Shown: one piece after another, positions 28,037 through 36,981 of the stretch
Layout of the letters: every line of letters starts with the position of its first letter
How positions within the stretch are numbered: the first letter of the stretch is position 1
NCBI GenBank assembly: GCA_002421905.1
Contig: DISK01000010.1
Span: forward strand, 62,001-126,000
DNA from: Micavibrio sp. UBA6212
GTDB taxonomy: Bacteria; Pseudomonadota; Alphaproteobacteria; Micavibrionales; Micavibrionaceae
Direction of reading: 5' to 3'
DNA: 64,000 nucleotides
Made by a program: the position numbers and the translations under genes
The notes under the pieces: model-generated
Seen by the model: only the letters and a program-made list of their open reading frames with translations
What the model was told of the DNA's origin: nothing
The model's database searches: none

Positions 28037-28773
28037 TGGCGGGCCTCCAGTTCTTCCTTAACCAATCTGGTGGATGTGGCTTCAATTCTATCTCTCATTA
28101 TGCTCATGGCTTCTGCACCATCAAGACCGGGAGGAATGGGTGGAAGAAATTCAAAGACAACTGTGCCAGGATATTTGAAAAAAGCCTTCTTCTTCCAAAA
28201 TAAACCACTATTCATGGCTAAGGGAACGATTGGGAGGCCCGTGGCTTCGTACATGCGGATGATCCCCCCTTTATAGGGCCTTGTCTCGGGAGTATCATCA
28301 ATGGAAACACGAGTTCCTTGCGGGAAAATCATTAAAGGACGCCCTTGATCCTTAATTCGCTTTGCTCCTCTAATGATGGACTTCAAGGCGATATCACGAG
28401 AGCCCCTATCAATAAAAATCATTTCGGCCTTACTGGCCAGCAATCCCCATAGCGGAATAAATTTTAGTTCGCGCTTCATTATAATTGCAGGATCATAAAA
28501 CAGGACATGCATTTTCATCGTTTCATAGGCCGAATAATGTTTTGCTCCAACCAGAAAAGCACCTTCTTTTGGAATATTCTCAGAGCCCCGCACGACAAAG
28601 TCCAAACCCAGAATGTATTTTTCCAGCAAATGAACCGATTTGAAGTATAGGGTCAGGTAAATAACAAATTGCTTTCTGGGGAGCAGTGTCAGGGGAGTGA
28701 GTAAAACACAACACACAGCAGTCCAGCCATAAAAGAGGATATTGAAAAGAATTTGACGGAGGAAAAGGATCAT
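28024..28773 (-). CDS. 1-acyl-glycerol-3-phosphate acyltransferase (PlsC-like)
   Basis: 249 residues. An N-terminal membrane helix (about 10-30) precedes the acyltransferase motif as H-x4-E (KHYSAYET), then FIDRGSRD, FPQGTR and the IVPLAMNSG region. These are the four LPLAT motifs; the Glu variant of H-x4-D is common in alphaproteobacterial members. It acylates lysophosphatidic acid to phosphatidic acid at the inner membrane. It lies between ydcF and DUF2125 in one minus-strand run. Confidence 0.87.
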   Translation of the reverse strand: MILFLRQILFNILFYGWTAVCCVLLTPLTLLPRKQFVIYLTLYFKSVHLLEKYILGLDFVVRGSENIPKEGAFLVGAKHYSAYETMKMHVLFYDPAIIMKRELKFIPLWGLLASKAEMIFIDRGSRDIALKSIIRGAKRIKDQGRPLMIFPQGTRVSIDDTPETRPYKGGIIRMYEATGLPIVPLAMNSGLFWKKKAFFKYPGTVVFEFLPPIPPGLDGAEAMSIMRDRIEATSTRLVKEELEARQCKK

Positions 28774-28775
28774 AA

Positions 28776-29408
28776 TTATTTCTTCAGAATAAGAGAGGGA
28801 GGGATAGGTTGTTTCGCATTGGGATGGATCAAAACGCGGTATAGGCTGATAACCAGCTTATGAAACTCCAGAAATGCTGTTTTCCAGTACAAAGGTTGCG
28901 TCCATAGAAAATCTTCTGGTTGAACAGCATAGGGAACAAGGTGGGTTTGGGGCAACTCGTGACGAAACTCTAATAAAGAGCGAGGCATATGATAATTGGA
29001 TGTAATAATATAAACCTCTTCGATATTGTTTTTCTTGATCCAGTCTGAGGCCTCGACAGCATTACCGATCGTATTCCCAGCTTCGCGGCCCAACGTAACA
29101 GCTTTTTGGTCAATCTGAGCTATATCACCGTTCCACAGCTTCAAAAGATCACTGAGAGTAACACCCGAATGAACACCACTGATGAGCAGATATTTGACTT
29201 TATGTTTGGCCAAAAGCTCAAATCCCTGACTGACTCGATTACTGCCCCCAGTCAGGACGATTGCTGCGTCCAATTCGGGGGTAGGAGGAGATGTCGGAAT
29301 ATAATTGATAGAGACGCAATAGATCAGAAAACCACACATCCAGCACAATAGGGGAAACCCCACCGTGACCAACAGTGTCCATATCATATATCTGAACATT
29401 TTGAACAT
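28776..29408 (-). CDS. YdcF-family DUF218 membrane protein
   Basis: 210 residues from ATG 29408; a longer frame from 29474 lies inside ftsX. An N-terminal transmembrane segment (about 7-30) is followed by the DUF218 Rossmann-like domain: DAAIVLTGGSNR, VKYLLISG, and the ITSNYHMPRSLLEF motif. The function is undefined, with envelope or lipid-carrier roles suggested for relatives. It starts 10 bases after ftsX and ends 2 bases before plsC. Confidence 0.82.
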   Translation of the reverse strand: MFKMFRYMIWTLLVTVGFPLLCWMCGFLIYCVSINYIPTSPPTPELDAAIVLTGGSNRVSQGFELLAKHKVKYLLISGVHSGVTLSDLLKLWNGDIAQIDQKAVTLGREAGNTIGNAVEASDWIKKNNIEEVYIITSNYHMPRSLLEFRHELPQTHLVPYAVQPEDFLWTQPLYWKTAFLEFHKLVISLYRVLIHPNAKQPIPPSLILKK

Positions 29409-29418
29409 AGCGGGCAGA

Positions 29419-30318
29419 TTACGGCATTTCACGCAGGACACGCAAGGCTGTAATGCGTGCGGCCCACACCCCAATCAGGGATAAAAGAAGGGGAACAACT
29501 ACAAAAAGCCCCCATTCAGAGCCGGAGAGGGATATATCGGGCAAAGTTCCCGGATTTTTATGAGACAAGAGCCCGAACGTGCCGATTGTAGCAAATCCCA
29601 GAAGAATCCCGATACAAACGCCCTTTAAGGATTGAACGAAGATATATCTTACGAACTGGTGGGTAATATAGGAGTCTGACGCCCCCATAATATGCAACAA
29701 TTCCAATTCACGATGGTGAATTGCCATTCTTGAGCGCACAGCCCCCCCCACAACCGCTGCAGTGACCAGCATAATCAAACAAAATACTGAGAAAGATAGC
29801 AATCTTAATCCATTGGCAAGCTTTAATAAGTCATGAAGCCACTCTTCGTGGGCATCAACATTCGCGTCTGGCAATAATCGACGTGTGGTCGCAGTGATTT
29901 CACTGGTAATTAAAGTGCTGCGTTCACGGATATTCACAGTAATCAAAGCTGGAACCGGCAAATCATCCCACAATCCCGACACATCCCCCAGCCACGGAGA
30001 AAGCATATCTTGCATATCTTTTTGACTAAGACGCTGAGCCTGCTGCACCCCATCAATTTTTCGCAGTCCTTCTAGCAAGGATTTGATGTTGTCTTCAGAG
30101 ATATTTGCGGCGGGAATCTCAATTGTGATGGAATTTTCCAGTCCTGACGTCCACGATTTGGTCATGTGACCCAGACTAACGACACCTATCAAAGCCAATA
30201 TCGATAAAAAAGACATTAGTGTTATCAACAAGACCAGAAACTCTGTACCAAGCTTCAAATGCAGAGGTACGTCATATCCGACATTTTTTCTGGAAGACAG
30301 GGCAAAAATTCTAGACAT
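29419..30318 (-). CDS. ftsX: Cell division ABC transporter permease FtsX
   Basis: 299 residues: a short cytosolic start, a first membrane helix (about 29-50), a periplasmic domain (about 55-175), then three further helices (about 172-196, 220-245, 268-290) with the FtsX domain LELLHIMGASDSYI between. With FtsE it couples ATP hydrolysis to activation of peptidoglycan hydrolases at the septum. Its start overlaps the ftsE end by 8 bases. Confidence 0.92.
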   Translation of the reverse strand: MSRIFALSSRKNVGYDVPLHLKLGTEFLVLLITLMSFLSILALIGVVSLGHMTKSWTSGLENSITIEIPAANISEDNIKSLLEGLRKIDGVQQAQRLSQKDMQDMLSPWLGDVSGLWDDLPVPALITVNIRERSTLITSEITATTRRLLPDANVDAHEEWLHDLLKLANGLRLLSFSVFCLIMLVTAAVVGGAVRSRMAIHHRELELLHIMGASDSYITHQFVRYIFVQSLKGVCIGILLGFATIGTFGLLSHKNPGTLPDISLSGSEWGLFVVVPLLLSLIGVWAARITALRVLREMP

Positions 30319-31042
30319 CCAATCCTCCTTCTACATAAGTCTGAGGCGAGGGGATAGTCACCGGATCTGTCACTGTCGTCTTCGGATCAAAGACATGGAG
30401 ATTTCCTGCCTCTAGAATAAGGCGAGGATGAGGCAATCTCTCGAGAATCTGCAAACTGTGTGTTGCAATAACAATTGTCGTCCCCATCTTATTGAGCTGT
30501 TCGAACAACCCCATAAGTTTCATGCCGATCTCGTCATCAAGGTTTCCGGTTGGTTCATCAGCTAGAAGTAATTTCGGATTGGCAATTACGGCGCGTGCAA
30601 TGGCGATTCTTTGTTGCTGACCTCCTGACATAGTAGGTGGGAGGCGATGCATACAGTCCCCCAAACCTACCCAGTCTAGCAACTCTTCAACATGAGATTT
30701 TATTTTTTTCTCATTTAGTCCATTGATACGTAAGGGCAGAGCAACATTTTCGAATGCAGACATATGAGGTAAGAGACGAAAATCCTGAAAAATCACACCA
30801 ATATTTTGTCGTAATCTTGCTAGCTCAGATCGATCAAGCACATTGGTGTTTTTATCAAAAGCATGGATAGACCCTCTGGTCGGACGACGGCCAAGATAAA
30901 GCAAGGACATCAGCGAAGTTTTACCTGCCCCGCTTGGCCCACACAGAAAATGGAACGATCCCGGCGAGAGTGTAAAGGATACATCACTCAAAACCTCGGG
31001 GCCGATTCCATAACGCAACCCAACATGCTCAAATTTAATCAT
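30311..31042 (-). CDS. ftsE: Cell division ATP-binding protein FtsE
   Basis: 243 residues from ATG 31042; the frame upstream is not conserved. Walker A is GPSGAGKTS, the Q-loop is VIFQDFRLLP, the signature MSGGQQQRIA, Walker B LLLADEPTGNLD and the switch histidine is in VIATHS. It is the cytosolic ATPase of the FtsEX complex. It is divergent from an MJ0042-type zinc-ribbon gene, a common alphaproteobacterial arrangement. Confidence 0.94.
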   Translation of the reverse strand: MIKFEHVGLRYGIGPEVLSDVSFTLSPGSFHFLCGPSGAGKTSLMSLLYLGRRPTRGSIHAFDKNTNVLDRSELARLRQNIGVIFQDFRLLPHMSAFENVALPLRINGLNEKKIKSHVEELLDWVGLGDCMHRLPPTMSGGQQQRIAIARAVIANPKLLLADEPTGNLDDEIGMKLMGLFEQLNKMGTTIVIATHSLQILERLPHPRLILEAGNLHVFDPKTTVTDPVTIPSPQTYVEGGLDV

Positions 31043-31060
31043 CAGAACCACAAACCTTGC

Positions 31061-31089
31061 TTGCTCAAAGCGACTCAGCAACATATTAT
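31061..31089 (+). promoter_or_regulatory. Possible promoter of the MJ0042-type gene
   Basis: TTGCTC (31061-31066) and TATTAT (31084-31089) are 17 bases apart, 31 bases before the start codon. The -10 matches 5 of 6 positions and the -35 only 3 of 6. Confidence 0.35.
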
Positions 31090-31120
31090 AAATACATGAG
31101 ACTCCTTACGGATTGAAGGC

Positions 31121-31927
31121 ATGATTTTAACCTGTCCCGCTTGTTCTGCACAATATATGGTGTCCGCCGAAACAATTGGCGAGCAGGGACGGGCTGTGCG
31201 TTGCGCTAAATGCAAGCATGAATGGGTACAAAAATCCGAAAAAGACTCTCTCGACGAACTCATTTCGCGCATACAATCCGTCGAAATTGATGAAATTGGT
31301 TTTGAAGAACACCTGACTTCAAATGTCAGGGAAGACGTACATGCAGGACTGTTTGCAAGACTTAAGGAGGCTATATCGGGGTATCGTTCACGCCTAAAAT
31401 TTTGGCTGGATAGAAAGGCCATTAATTTTAAGTCCCGATTACACCTTGATAAAAAGACATTTGGCGGTATAGCGGCAGCTGCCATTGTCTTTTCCGTATT
31501 ACTGAGCGTGATTTTACTGACCCATAATAAAATTTCGCATAATTTTCCACAAACAGAGCCTATATTTGAAGCACTCGGCTTAAAGAAAGCTGAAGAAGTT
31601 GCCTCTACTCCCAATCCAGAGGAGAATTTGGCTTTTGACCGCCTTGAAATTTCAAAGGGTGAGGGGACGACGAAACTCTCTGGCATGTTGCTGAATCTAT
31701 CCAAACAAGAGGTACCAGTACCTATAATTTCTGTCGTGCTGCTTGATAAGGACTCACACGAAATATATAATCGTGATTTAGATCTGGGGCAGCCCATAAT
31801 TGGAAGTGAAGACCGGATAGATTTTCAAATTGATCTGGGAATAGATATTCCTGACGCGGCACGAAAGCTTGCAATCAGATTCACGAACCTCCCTTTACCT
31901 GAGGAGAATCACGGGGAAGACGGATAA
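31121..31927 (+). CDS. MJ0042-type zinc-ribbon membrane protein (DUF3426-like)
   Basis: 268 residues. The N-terminal zinc ribbon has CPAC at residues 5-8 and CAKC near 28-31, the MJ0042 pattern. A basic linker, a transmembrane helix (about 113-135) and a C-terminal DUF3426-like beta domain follow (LEISKGEGTTKLSGMLLNLS, then a VPVPIISVVLLD strand). Function unknown. Placement opposite ftsE is conserved. Its 3' end overlaps the convergent LptM-like gene by 19 bases. Confidence 0.8.
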   Translation: MILTCPACSAQYMVSAETIGEQGRAVRCAKCKHEWVQKSEKDSLDELISRIQSVEIDEIGFEEHLTSNVREDVHAGLFARLKEAISGYRSRLKFWLDRKAINFKSRLHLDKKTFGGIAAAAIVFSVLLSVILLTHNKISHNFPQTEPIFEALGLKKAEEVASTPNPEENLAFDRLEISKGEGTTKLSGMLLNLSKQEVPVPIISVVLLDKDSHEIYNRDLDLGQPIIGSEDRIDFQIDLGIDIPDAARKLAIRFTNLPLPEENHGEDG

Positions 31928-32094
31928 ACGGCAGGGAATTGATCCTGTTTGTTATCTTCACTGCCGGACTGATCCGGAGGAGACAGATCACCTGGCTTGA
32001 TACCACAGCCTGAAAGGATCAGGCAAGAACTCGCCAGAAGGCAAAATGTAACCAGAAGGCGCCAAGCACCAAAATCGAATAGGAAACTGCTCAT
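31909..32094 (-). CDS. Small LptM-like lipoprotein
   Basis: 61 residues. The hydrophobic signal (about 10-28) ends in the lipobox LSGC, and the mature part starts CGIKPGDLSPPD, close to the CGxKGPL..PP pattern of LptM (YifL), which helps LptD mature in the LPS export machine. In other alphaproteobacteria this small gene sits between argH and lysA, divergent from tlpA; here it remains alone. Its ATG lies only 37 bases from the tlpA-like start, and its end overlaps the preceding gene. Confidence 0.65.
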   Translation of the reverse strand: MSSFLFDFGAWRLLVTFCLLASSCLILSGCGIKPGDLSPPDQSGSEDNKQDQFPAVYPSSP

Positions 32095-32131
32095 GTTTCA
32101 AGGAATAGCACAGAATAAAGGTTATAAAAAG

Positions 32132-32806
32132 ATGCTTTACATCCTCAATCCACGAGACATTTTTTTGTCTTTCTCGCCAACAATAAAATTAACAGCATAT
32201 ATTTTCCTTATTGCTTTTGCGGCCATCATATGGGCACACAAAGCCGTAATGGCATCTTCGGAGCCATCCACCAAAGAAAAACCTGCCCCTCACCATATTC
32301 ATCTTGAAATTCCACAAGATATCCAAAAGCAGCTTGATGAGGACTTTTTCAAAGTCAAAAAATATGATGGAGATCAGCTGATCCGCAATCTGGAAGTTGA
32401 AACAATGAACAGAGATCCTGCCTTTTTGATTCAGGATAAGCACAAATTGACTATTATTAACTTTTGGGCGCCTTGGTGCGGTGTCTGTATGGTTGAACTA
32501 CCCAGCCTGACCTTATTGCAAAAAAACCGTCCTGATGTTCATATTATCTATGTCGCGGAAAACCGTAATGGTTTTAATGACGTTGAAAAAGTTTATAAAG
32601 ATATAGGTCTGCCCTTTAATAATAGTTTTTATGATAATCGTACTTACATTAAACGCTGGCTGGATGTGAAAACTTTTCCAACCTCAATCATCGTGAACCC
32701 AGAGGGACAAGTAATGTACAGGCTGGAAGGTGATGGTAGATGGAGTGATGCTTATATGCAGAAATTTCTGGATCTGTTAGAACAATCAGAGATAAAATCT
32801 GAATAA
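32132..32806 (+). CDS. TlpA-like periplasmic thioredoxin
   Basis: 224 residues from ATG 32132, chosen because upstream Met codons at 31997 and 32093 overlap the opposite lipoprotein gene. An N-terminal signal-anchor (about 15-37) is followed by a thioredoxin fold with redox motif WAPWCGVC and the cis-Pro in TFPTSIIV. It probably reduces disulfides in the periplasm, for instance for cytochrome assembly, as TlpA does. A tlpA-argH-lysA neighbourhood is usual; argH and lysA are not here. Confidence 0.83.
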   Translation: MLYILNPRDIFLSFSPTIKLTAYIFLIAFAAIIWAHKAVMASSEPSTKEKPAPHHIHLEIPQDIQKQLDEDFFKVKKYDGDQLIRNLEVETMNRDPAFLIQDKHKLTIINFWAPWCGVCMVELPSLTLLQKNRPDVHIIYVAENRNGFNDVEKVYKDIGLPFNNSFYDNRTYIKRWLDVKTFPTSIIVNPEGQVMYRLEGDGRWSDAYMQKFLDLLEQSEIKSE

Positions 32807-32823
32807 AATTGAAATCCTTTGAT

Positions 32824-32848
32824 AAAGTTAAGAAAAGTTAACTTTTTT
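32824..32848 (+). terminator. AT-rich terminator-like hairpin
   Basis: AAAGTTAA (32824-32831) pairs with TTAACTTT (32838-32845) over a GAAAAG loop, followed by more T residues. The stem has few GC pairs, so termination would be weak. It lies between the tlpA-like and pentapeptide genes. Confidence 0.4.
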
Positions 32849-32887
32849 GCGTCATGTTAAACAGATAATCAAAATGGATATTTTGTA

Positions 32888-34192
32888 ATGAATGACGCGG
32901 CCGTGACCGAATCAACAGAAAAATTTAGCCAAGACCAACTGGATGCATTGGTTAACTTGCATCAACGTTTTCTGGAAGGTCGCATAGGAGGGCGTCGCGC
33001 TACTCTGAAGCATATTGACCTTACGGGGCTTGACCTTAAGAATAAAAATCTCAAACAGGCAGACTTTTCCGGATGCATTATGCGTCGAATGGATCTTGGA
33101 GGAACAAATTTTCAGGAATCTACTCTTTATGCCTGTGACTTGAGCTTCTCCAACCTGAATAATACCAGCTTTGTTCGCGCCGATCTGCGCGGGACAAGAA
33201 TTGAAAGTGCAAATCTGATAGGGGCCGACCTTGAACAGGCAGATCTGCGTGGGGGGGCAATCTCTCAGGATGGCGTTTACACCAAGCCACAAGCTGTAAA
33301 TTTCCGTGGAGCCAATCTCTCAGGAGCCCGTCTTGTGGGGACTATGGCCAATAATGCGGATTTCTCGGATGCCATTATGTCCCGTATCAATGTTCAGCAA
33401 GCTGACTTGCGTGGAGCAAAATTGATGGGGGCAGATTTAACAGGCGCAGATTTGAATGGTGTCCAACTGGCAGGGGCGGATTTGAACAATGCTATTCTGA
33501 CGGGTGCAAATATTGAAAAAGTCAAAGATGAATTCGATATGTCCCACGCAATTACAGATAAGAATGTAGGGCCTTCCGTAGCAGACCTCCAAATTCCACT
33601 TGTCAAATTAATAGAGGAACATCAGCTCTGGGTATCCAGCTCTGGAGTTGAAGGACGTCAACTTGACCTGTCAGATTATGATTTGCGCGAAATCGGAACC
33701 CTGAAAATGGAGAAGTTAACGGCACTCAAGGCAAAGCGCGCCAAATTTTTTGCGATGAATCTTTTTCGCGTTGAATTACAAAGTGCAATACTTGATGAAT
33801 CAGATTTTCGTCGTTGTGATCTGGAAGAAGCCGATTTTCGTGGTTCGAGTTTACAACGCGCCAAGTTCTCTCATGCCCGTATGGCGCGCTCCAATTTCAC
33901 AGCACTACTCTTCTCTAAAGGAAATAACCAGCGTATGGCACCATGCGATTTGAACTGGGCCGAATTCCGATATGCCGACCTGACTGAGGCAAAATTGAAA
34001 GGCTCAACATTGTGTCATGCTGATATGTCTTATGCCAATTTAACAGGGGCCGACCTGCGGGAGTGTGATTTTACCGGAGCAAATTTGGAAGGCGCTATCC
34101 TTGAAGATGCACTTACAGACGATGCAATCCTTGATATGAAACAAACCGGAAGGGCTTTTTCACTTTCCTCTCTCAAAGAGGAAGGGTATTAA
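32888..34192 (+). CDS. Pentapeptide-repeat protein
   Basis: 434 residues. Two long runs of A(D/N)LxX-type pentapeptides (about 40-210 and 280-415) are interrupted by a non-repeat segment (about 212-275). Such repeats fold as a right-handed quadrilateral beta-helix. No signal peptide, so it is probably cytosolic. Some relatives mimic DNA and protect gyrase, but nothing here proves that. Two helices in one polypeptide with a linker is the notable point. It ends overlapping etfA by 4 bases (convergent). Confidence 0.88.
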   Translation: MNDAAVTESTEKFSQDQLDALVNLHQRFLEGRIGGRRATLKHIDLTGLDLKNKNLKQADFSGCIMRRMDLGGTNFQESTLYACDLSFSNLNNTSFVRADLRGTRIESANLIGADLEQADLRGGAISQDGVYTKPQAVNFRGANLSGARLVGTMANNADFSDAIMSRINVQQADLRGAKLMGADLTGADLNGVQLAGADLNNAILTGANIEKVKDEFDMSHAITDKNVGPSVADLQIPLVKLIEEHQLWVSSSGVEGRQLDLSDYDLREIGTLKMEKLTALKAKRAKFFAMNLFRVELQSAILDESDFRRCDLEEADFRGSSLQRAKFSHARMARSNFTALLFSKGNNQRMAPCDLNWAEFRYADLTEAKLKGSTLCHADMSYANLTGADLRECDFTGANLEGAILEDALTDDAILDMKQTGRAFSLSSLKEEGY

Positions 34193-35124
34193 AGTTTTTC
34201 TGTCAGTTCAGGAACAGCCTCAAACAGGTCCGCAACCAGACCATAATCAGCCACCTGAAAAATAGGGGCGTCAGGGTCTTTGTTAATTGCAACGATAACT
34301 TTGGAATCTTTCATCCCTGCCAGATGCTGGATTGCGCCGGAAATTCCAACGGCGATATAAAGCTGGGGCGCAACAATTTTCCCCGTTTGTCCAACCTGAT
34401 AATCATTTGACACATACCCGGCATCTACCGCTGCGCGCGAGGCTCCAACTGCGGCTCCCAATTTATCTGCCAATCCATAAATAATAGAAAAATTCTCGCC
34501 CGATCCAACTCCACGCCCACCGGATACAACGATTTTTGCTGCGGGCAACTCAGGACGTTCGGATTTTGTTAATTCCTCCTTGACAAATTTGGTCCCTGCA
34601 AACTCCTGAACTGAGGAGATATCACCTTGTTCAACGGAGGAAGTTCCGCCTGAAACTTGTGCCGGATCAAAGGAAGTGGCACGAATGGTCATCAACTTAA
34701 TCGCATCACTGCTGGTGACAATCGCAATAGCATTCCCAGCATAAACAGGACGCTTGAAAGTGTCCTCGGATACAATCTCGATTACATCAGAAATTTGTTG
34801 AACATCAAGGAGCCCGGCAACGCGTGGCAAAAGATTTTTTCCAAAATTTGTGGCAGGAGCAAGAACATGCGTATAATTTTTAGCCAGCGAAGCAATAAGG
34901 GGAGCCAGCACTTCCGGCAATTGATGGATGAGGGAAGGGGAATCAAGCGCAATAACCTTGGATACGCCTGAAATTTGGGAGGCTTGTTGAGCTATCCCTG
35001 ATAGAGAATTTCCTGCCACCAGCAAATCAACGTCACCTGACAATTTTAGTGCCGCCGTCACGCAGTTTAATGTTGACGATTTGATCTGATCAGCTGAATG
35101 CTCGGAAATAACCAGAATAGCCAT
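34189..35124 (-). CDS. etfA: Electron transfer flavoprotein alpha subunit
   Basis: 311 residues. The C-terminal FAD-binding domain carries [14 protein letters not shown] and the [19 protein letters not shown] region followed by [10 protein letters not shown], all diagnostic of EtfA. With EtfB it carries electrons from acyl-CoA and other dehydrogenases to ETF:quinone oxidoreductase. It follows etfB after 25 bases. Confidence 0.95.
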   Translation of the reverse strand: MAILVISEHSADQIKSSTLNCVTAALKLSGDVDLLVAGNSLSGIAQQASQISGVSKVIALDSPSLIHQLPEVLAPLIASLAKNYTHVLAPATNFGKNLLPRVAGLLDVQQISDVIEIVSEDTFKRPVYAGNAIAIVTSSDAIKLMTIRATSFDPAQVSGGTSSVEQGDISSVQEFAGTKFVKEELTKSERPELPAAKIVVSGGRGVGSGENFSIIYGLADKLGAAVGASRAAVDAGYVSNDYQVGQTGKIVAPQLYIAVGISGAIQHLAGMKDSKVIVAINKDPDAPIFQVADYGLVADLFEAVPELTEKL

Positions 35125-35149
35125 GATATGAAGTCCTCTTGATCTTTAG

Positions 35150-35917
35150 TTAGATAACTTTTGCTTCGTTTTTCAATTTGTCGATCAAGGCATCAACCGA
35201 CTCGACTTTGATTCCGGCGCTACGAACAGGGGGCTCTTCCAAAGATACCAACTTCAAACGCGGGGAATAGTCCACCCCCAGATCTTCTGCAGAAAATGTT
35301 TCCATTGGCTTTTGCTTTGCCTTCATAATGTTGGGAAGAGCCGCATATCTAGGTTCATTCAATCTCAAATCGACTGTCATGACGGCTGGCAAAGAAATCT
35401 GCAAAGTTTCGAGGCCACCATCAATCTCACGCGTTACATGTGCTGAGCTTTCTGAATCAATAACAATCTCAGATGCAAATGTTGCTTGTGGCCATCCCAT
35501 TATGGCGGCAAGCATTTGGCCTGTCTGGTTACTATCATCATCAATAGATTGTTTGCCCATAATCACAAGGCCCGGCCGCTCTTTGTCAATTATTGCCTTG
35601 AGAGTTTTTGCAACAGCTAAAGGCTCAACCCCACCAAGATCTGTCGGCACATCTGTTTTCACAAGAATGCCACGGTCAGCCCCAACCGCCATTGCTGTAC
35701 GAATAACGTCTTGGGCTTTGTCGGGCCCAATAGACACTACAACAATTTCTGACACGATTCCTTTTTCTTTCAGACGCACAGCTTCTTCAACGGCAATCTC
35801 GTCAAATGGATTCATCGACATTTTGACGTTATTGAGTTCGATTCCTGATTTGTCAGATTTGATCCGAATTTTGACATTATAATCAACAACGCGCTTAACA
35901 GGTATAAGTACTTTCAT
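35150..35917 (-). CDS. etfB: Electron transfer flavoprotein beta subunit
   Basis: 255 residues from ATG 35917, preferred to ATG 35923 because AAGAG then has proper spacing. [19 protein letters not shown] at the N-terminus, the [17 protein letters not shown] helix and the AMP-binding [13 protein letters not shown] stretch identify EtfB. It precedes etfA and follows a HIG1-domain gene; the cobalamin adenosyltransferase gene often found between HIG1 and etfB is absent. Confidence 0.94.
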   Translation of the reverse strand: MKVLIPVKRVVDYNVKIRIKSDKSGIELNNVKMSMNPFDEIAVEEAVRLKEKGIVSEIVVVSIGPDKAQDVIRTAMAVGADRGILVKTDVPTDLGGVEPLAVAKTLKAIIDKERPGLVIMGKQSIDDDSNQTGQMLAAIMGWPQATFASEIVIDSESSAHVTREIDGGLETLQISLPAVMTVDLRLNEPRYAALPNIMKAKQKPMETFSAEDLGVDYSPRLKLVSLEEPPVRSAGIKVESVDALIDKLKNEAKVI

Positions 35918-35944
35918 ATTCATTCTCTTATATTTTCTGGATTT

Positions 35945-36139
35945 TTATTGGGTCAATATCCACAAGGAAGCCAGTAGCGCCAAGCAAACAGCCTGTAAAA
36001 TAACGCGCAAACGCATCAGTTTGTTGCCATATTTTTTGCTTAGCTCTCCACCTTTTAACAGAGTAACAAGGCCAAGCAATAAGACGCCGACAACAGCAAA
36101 TAAAGTTAGAACAGTAAGAATCAGGATGATAGGTGTCAT
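35945..36139 (-). CDS. Small HIG1-domain twin-transmembrane protein
   Basis: 64 residues: two hydrophobic helices (about 3-27 and 47-62) joined by a basic loop (KKYGNKLMRLRVILQA) typical of the HIG_1_N family. Relatives are linked to respiratory complexes, including cytochrome oxidase. It lies 27 bases before etfB and 14 bases after ubiG, in the same direction. Confidence 0.8.
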   Translation of the reverse strand: MTPIILILTVLTLFAVVGVLLLGLVTLLKGGELSKKYGNKLMRLRVILQAVCLALLASLWILTQ

Positions 36140-36153
36140 GCCAGAATGTAACC

Positions 36154-36888
36154 CTATTTGGACAAAGTGGCTACCATGAAATAATTGATATCCAGATCAT
36201 GCGGATGCAATGCAAACTCTCCTTGCAGGGGTCGGTAAACCAGTCCACATGCGGATTCTACATCCATTCCAGAAGCGCCCACCATTCTGGAAAGCTCTGA
36301 GGGACGAATGAATTTATTCCACTGGTGGGTATTGGGAGGAGCCCAGCTTAAAACACGTTCAGCAAGAAAAATGCCCAATCCATATGATTTCCAGGTGCGG
36401 TTAAGTGTTGAAAAAATAACCTTTCCCTCTGGTTTCAGGAGTTGGGCACATAAATCAACAAAGGCCAGAGGAGACGAAACATGTTCGAGAATCTCAAGAG
36501 CTGTGATGGCATCGAATTTTTTCCGCTCTTCAACCAGAGTTTCTGCTGCACCGCAGAAATACGAGATATCCAACTTTTGCGCTTTGGCATGAGCCGTTGC
36601 AACCTTGATTGCGCTCTGGTCAGCATCAATGCCTGTAGCTTTTGCGCCAAGACGTGCCATAGGCTCGCATATCAGTCCGCCTCCACAACCAATATCCAAA
36701 ATTGATTTACCAGTTAAATCACCACCCAAGGCATCCTTAATATAACTCATCCTTGCAGCCCCCATTTTGTGTAGCGGGGCATATGTTCCATATCTATCCC
36801 ACCAATCCAAGGAATGTGAGGAAAAATGGGCAATCTCATCAGGATCAACAGTAGATACAAGTTTAAGTGATGTTTTGGCAGATTTCAT
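36154..36888 (-). CDS. ubiG: Ubiquinone biosynthesis O-methyltransferase UbiG
   Basis: 244 residues from ATG 36888; a longer in-frame extension to 37206 overlaps lysC and is not conserved. Characteristic parts are the N-terminal HFSSHSLDWWD, the SAM-binding SILDIGCGGGLICEPMARLG and GIDADQSAI, and the C-terminal NYFMVATL. It performs both O-methylations in ubiquinone synthesis. Divergent placement against lysC is usual in alphaproteobacteria. Confidence 0.93.
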   Translation of the reverse strand: MKSAKTSLKLVSTVDPDEIAHFSSHSLDWWDRYGTYAPLHKMGAARMSYIKDALGGDLTGKSILDIGCGGGLICEPMARLGAKATGIDADQSAIKVATAHAKAQKLDISYFCGAAETLVEERKKFDAITALEILEHVSSPLAFVDLCAQLLKPEGKVIFSTLNRTWKSYGLGIFLAERVLSWAPPNTHQWNKFIRPSELSRMVGASGMDVESACGLVYRPLQGEFALHPHDLDINYFMVATLSK

Positions 36889-36981
36889 GTCCGTACAATA
36901 TAGAAATTTTTGTGGAAAGGCTATATATTTCCAACTTGCTTGCTTTAACGCAGGTAAAAAATAAGCAGGAAAGCATATTGA

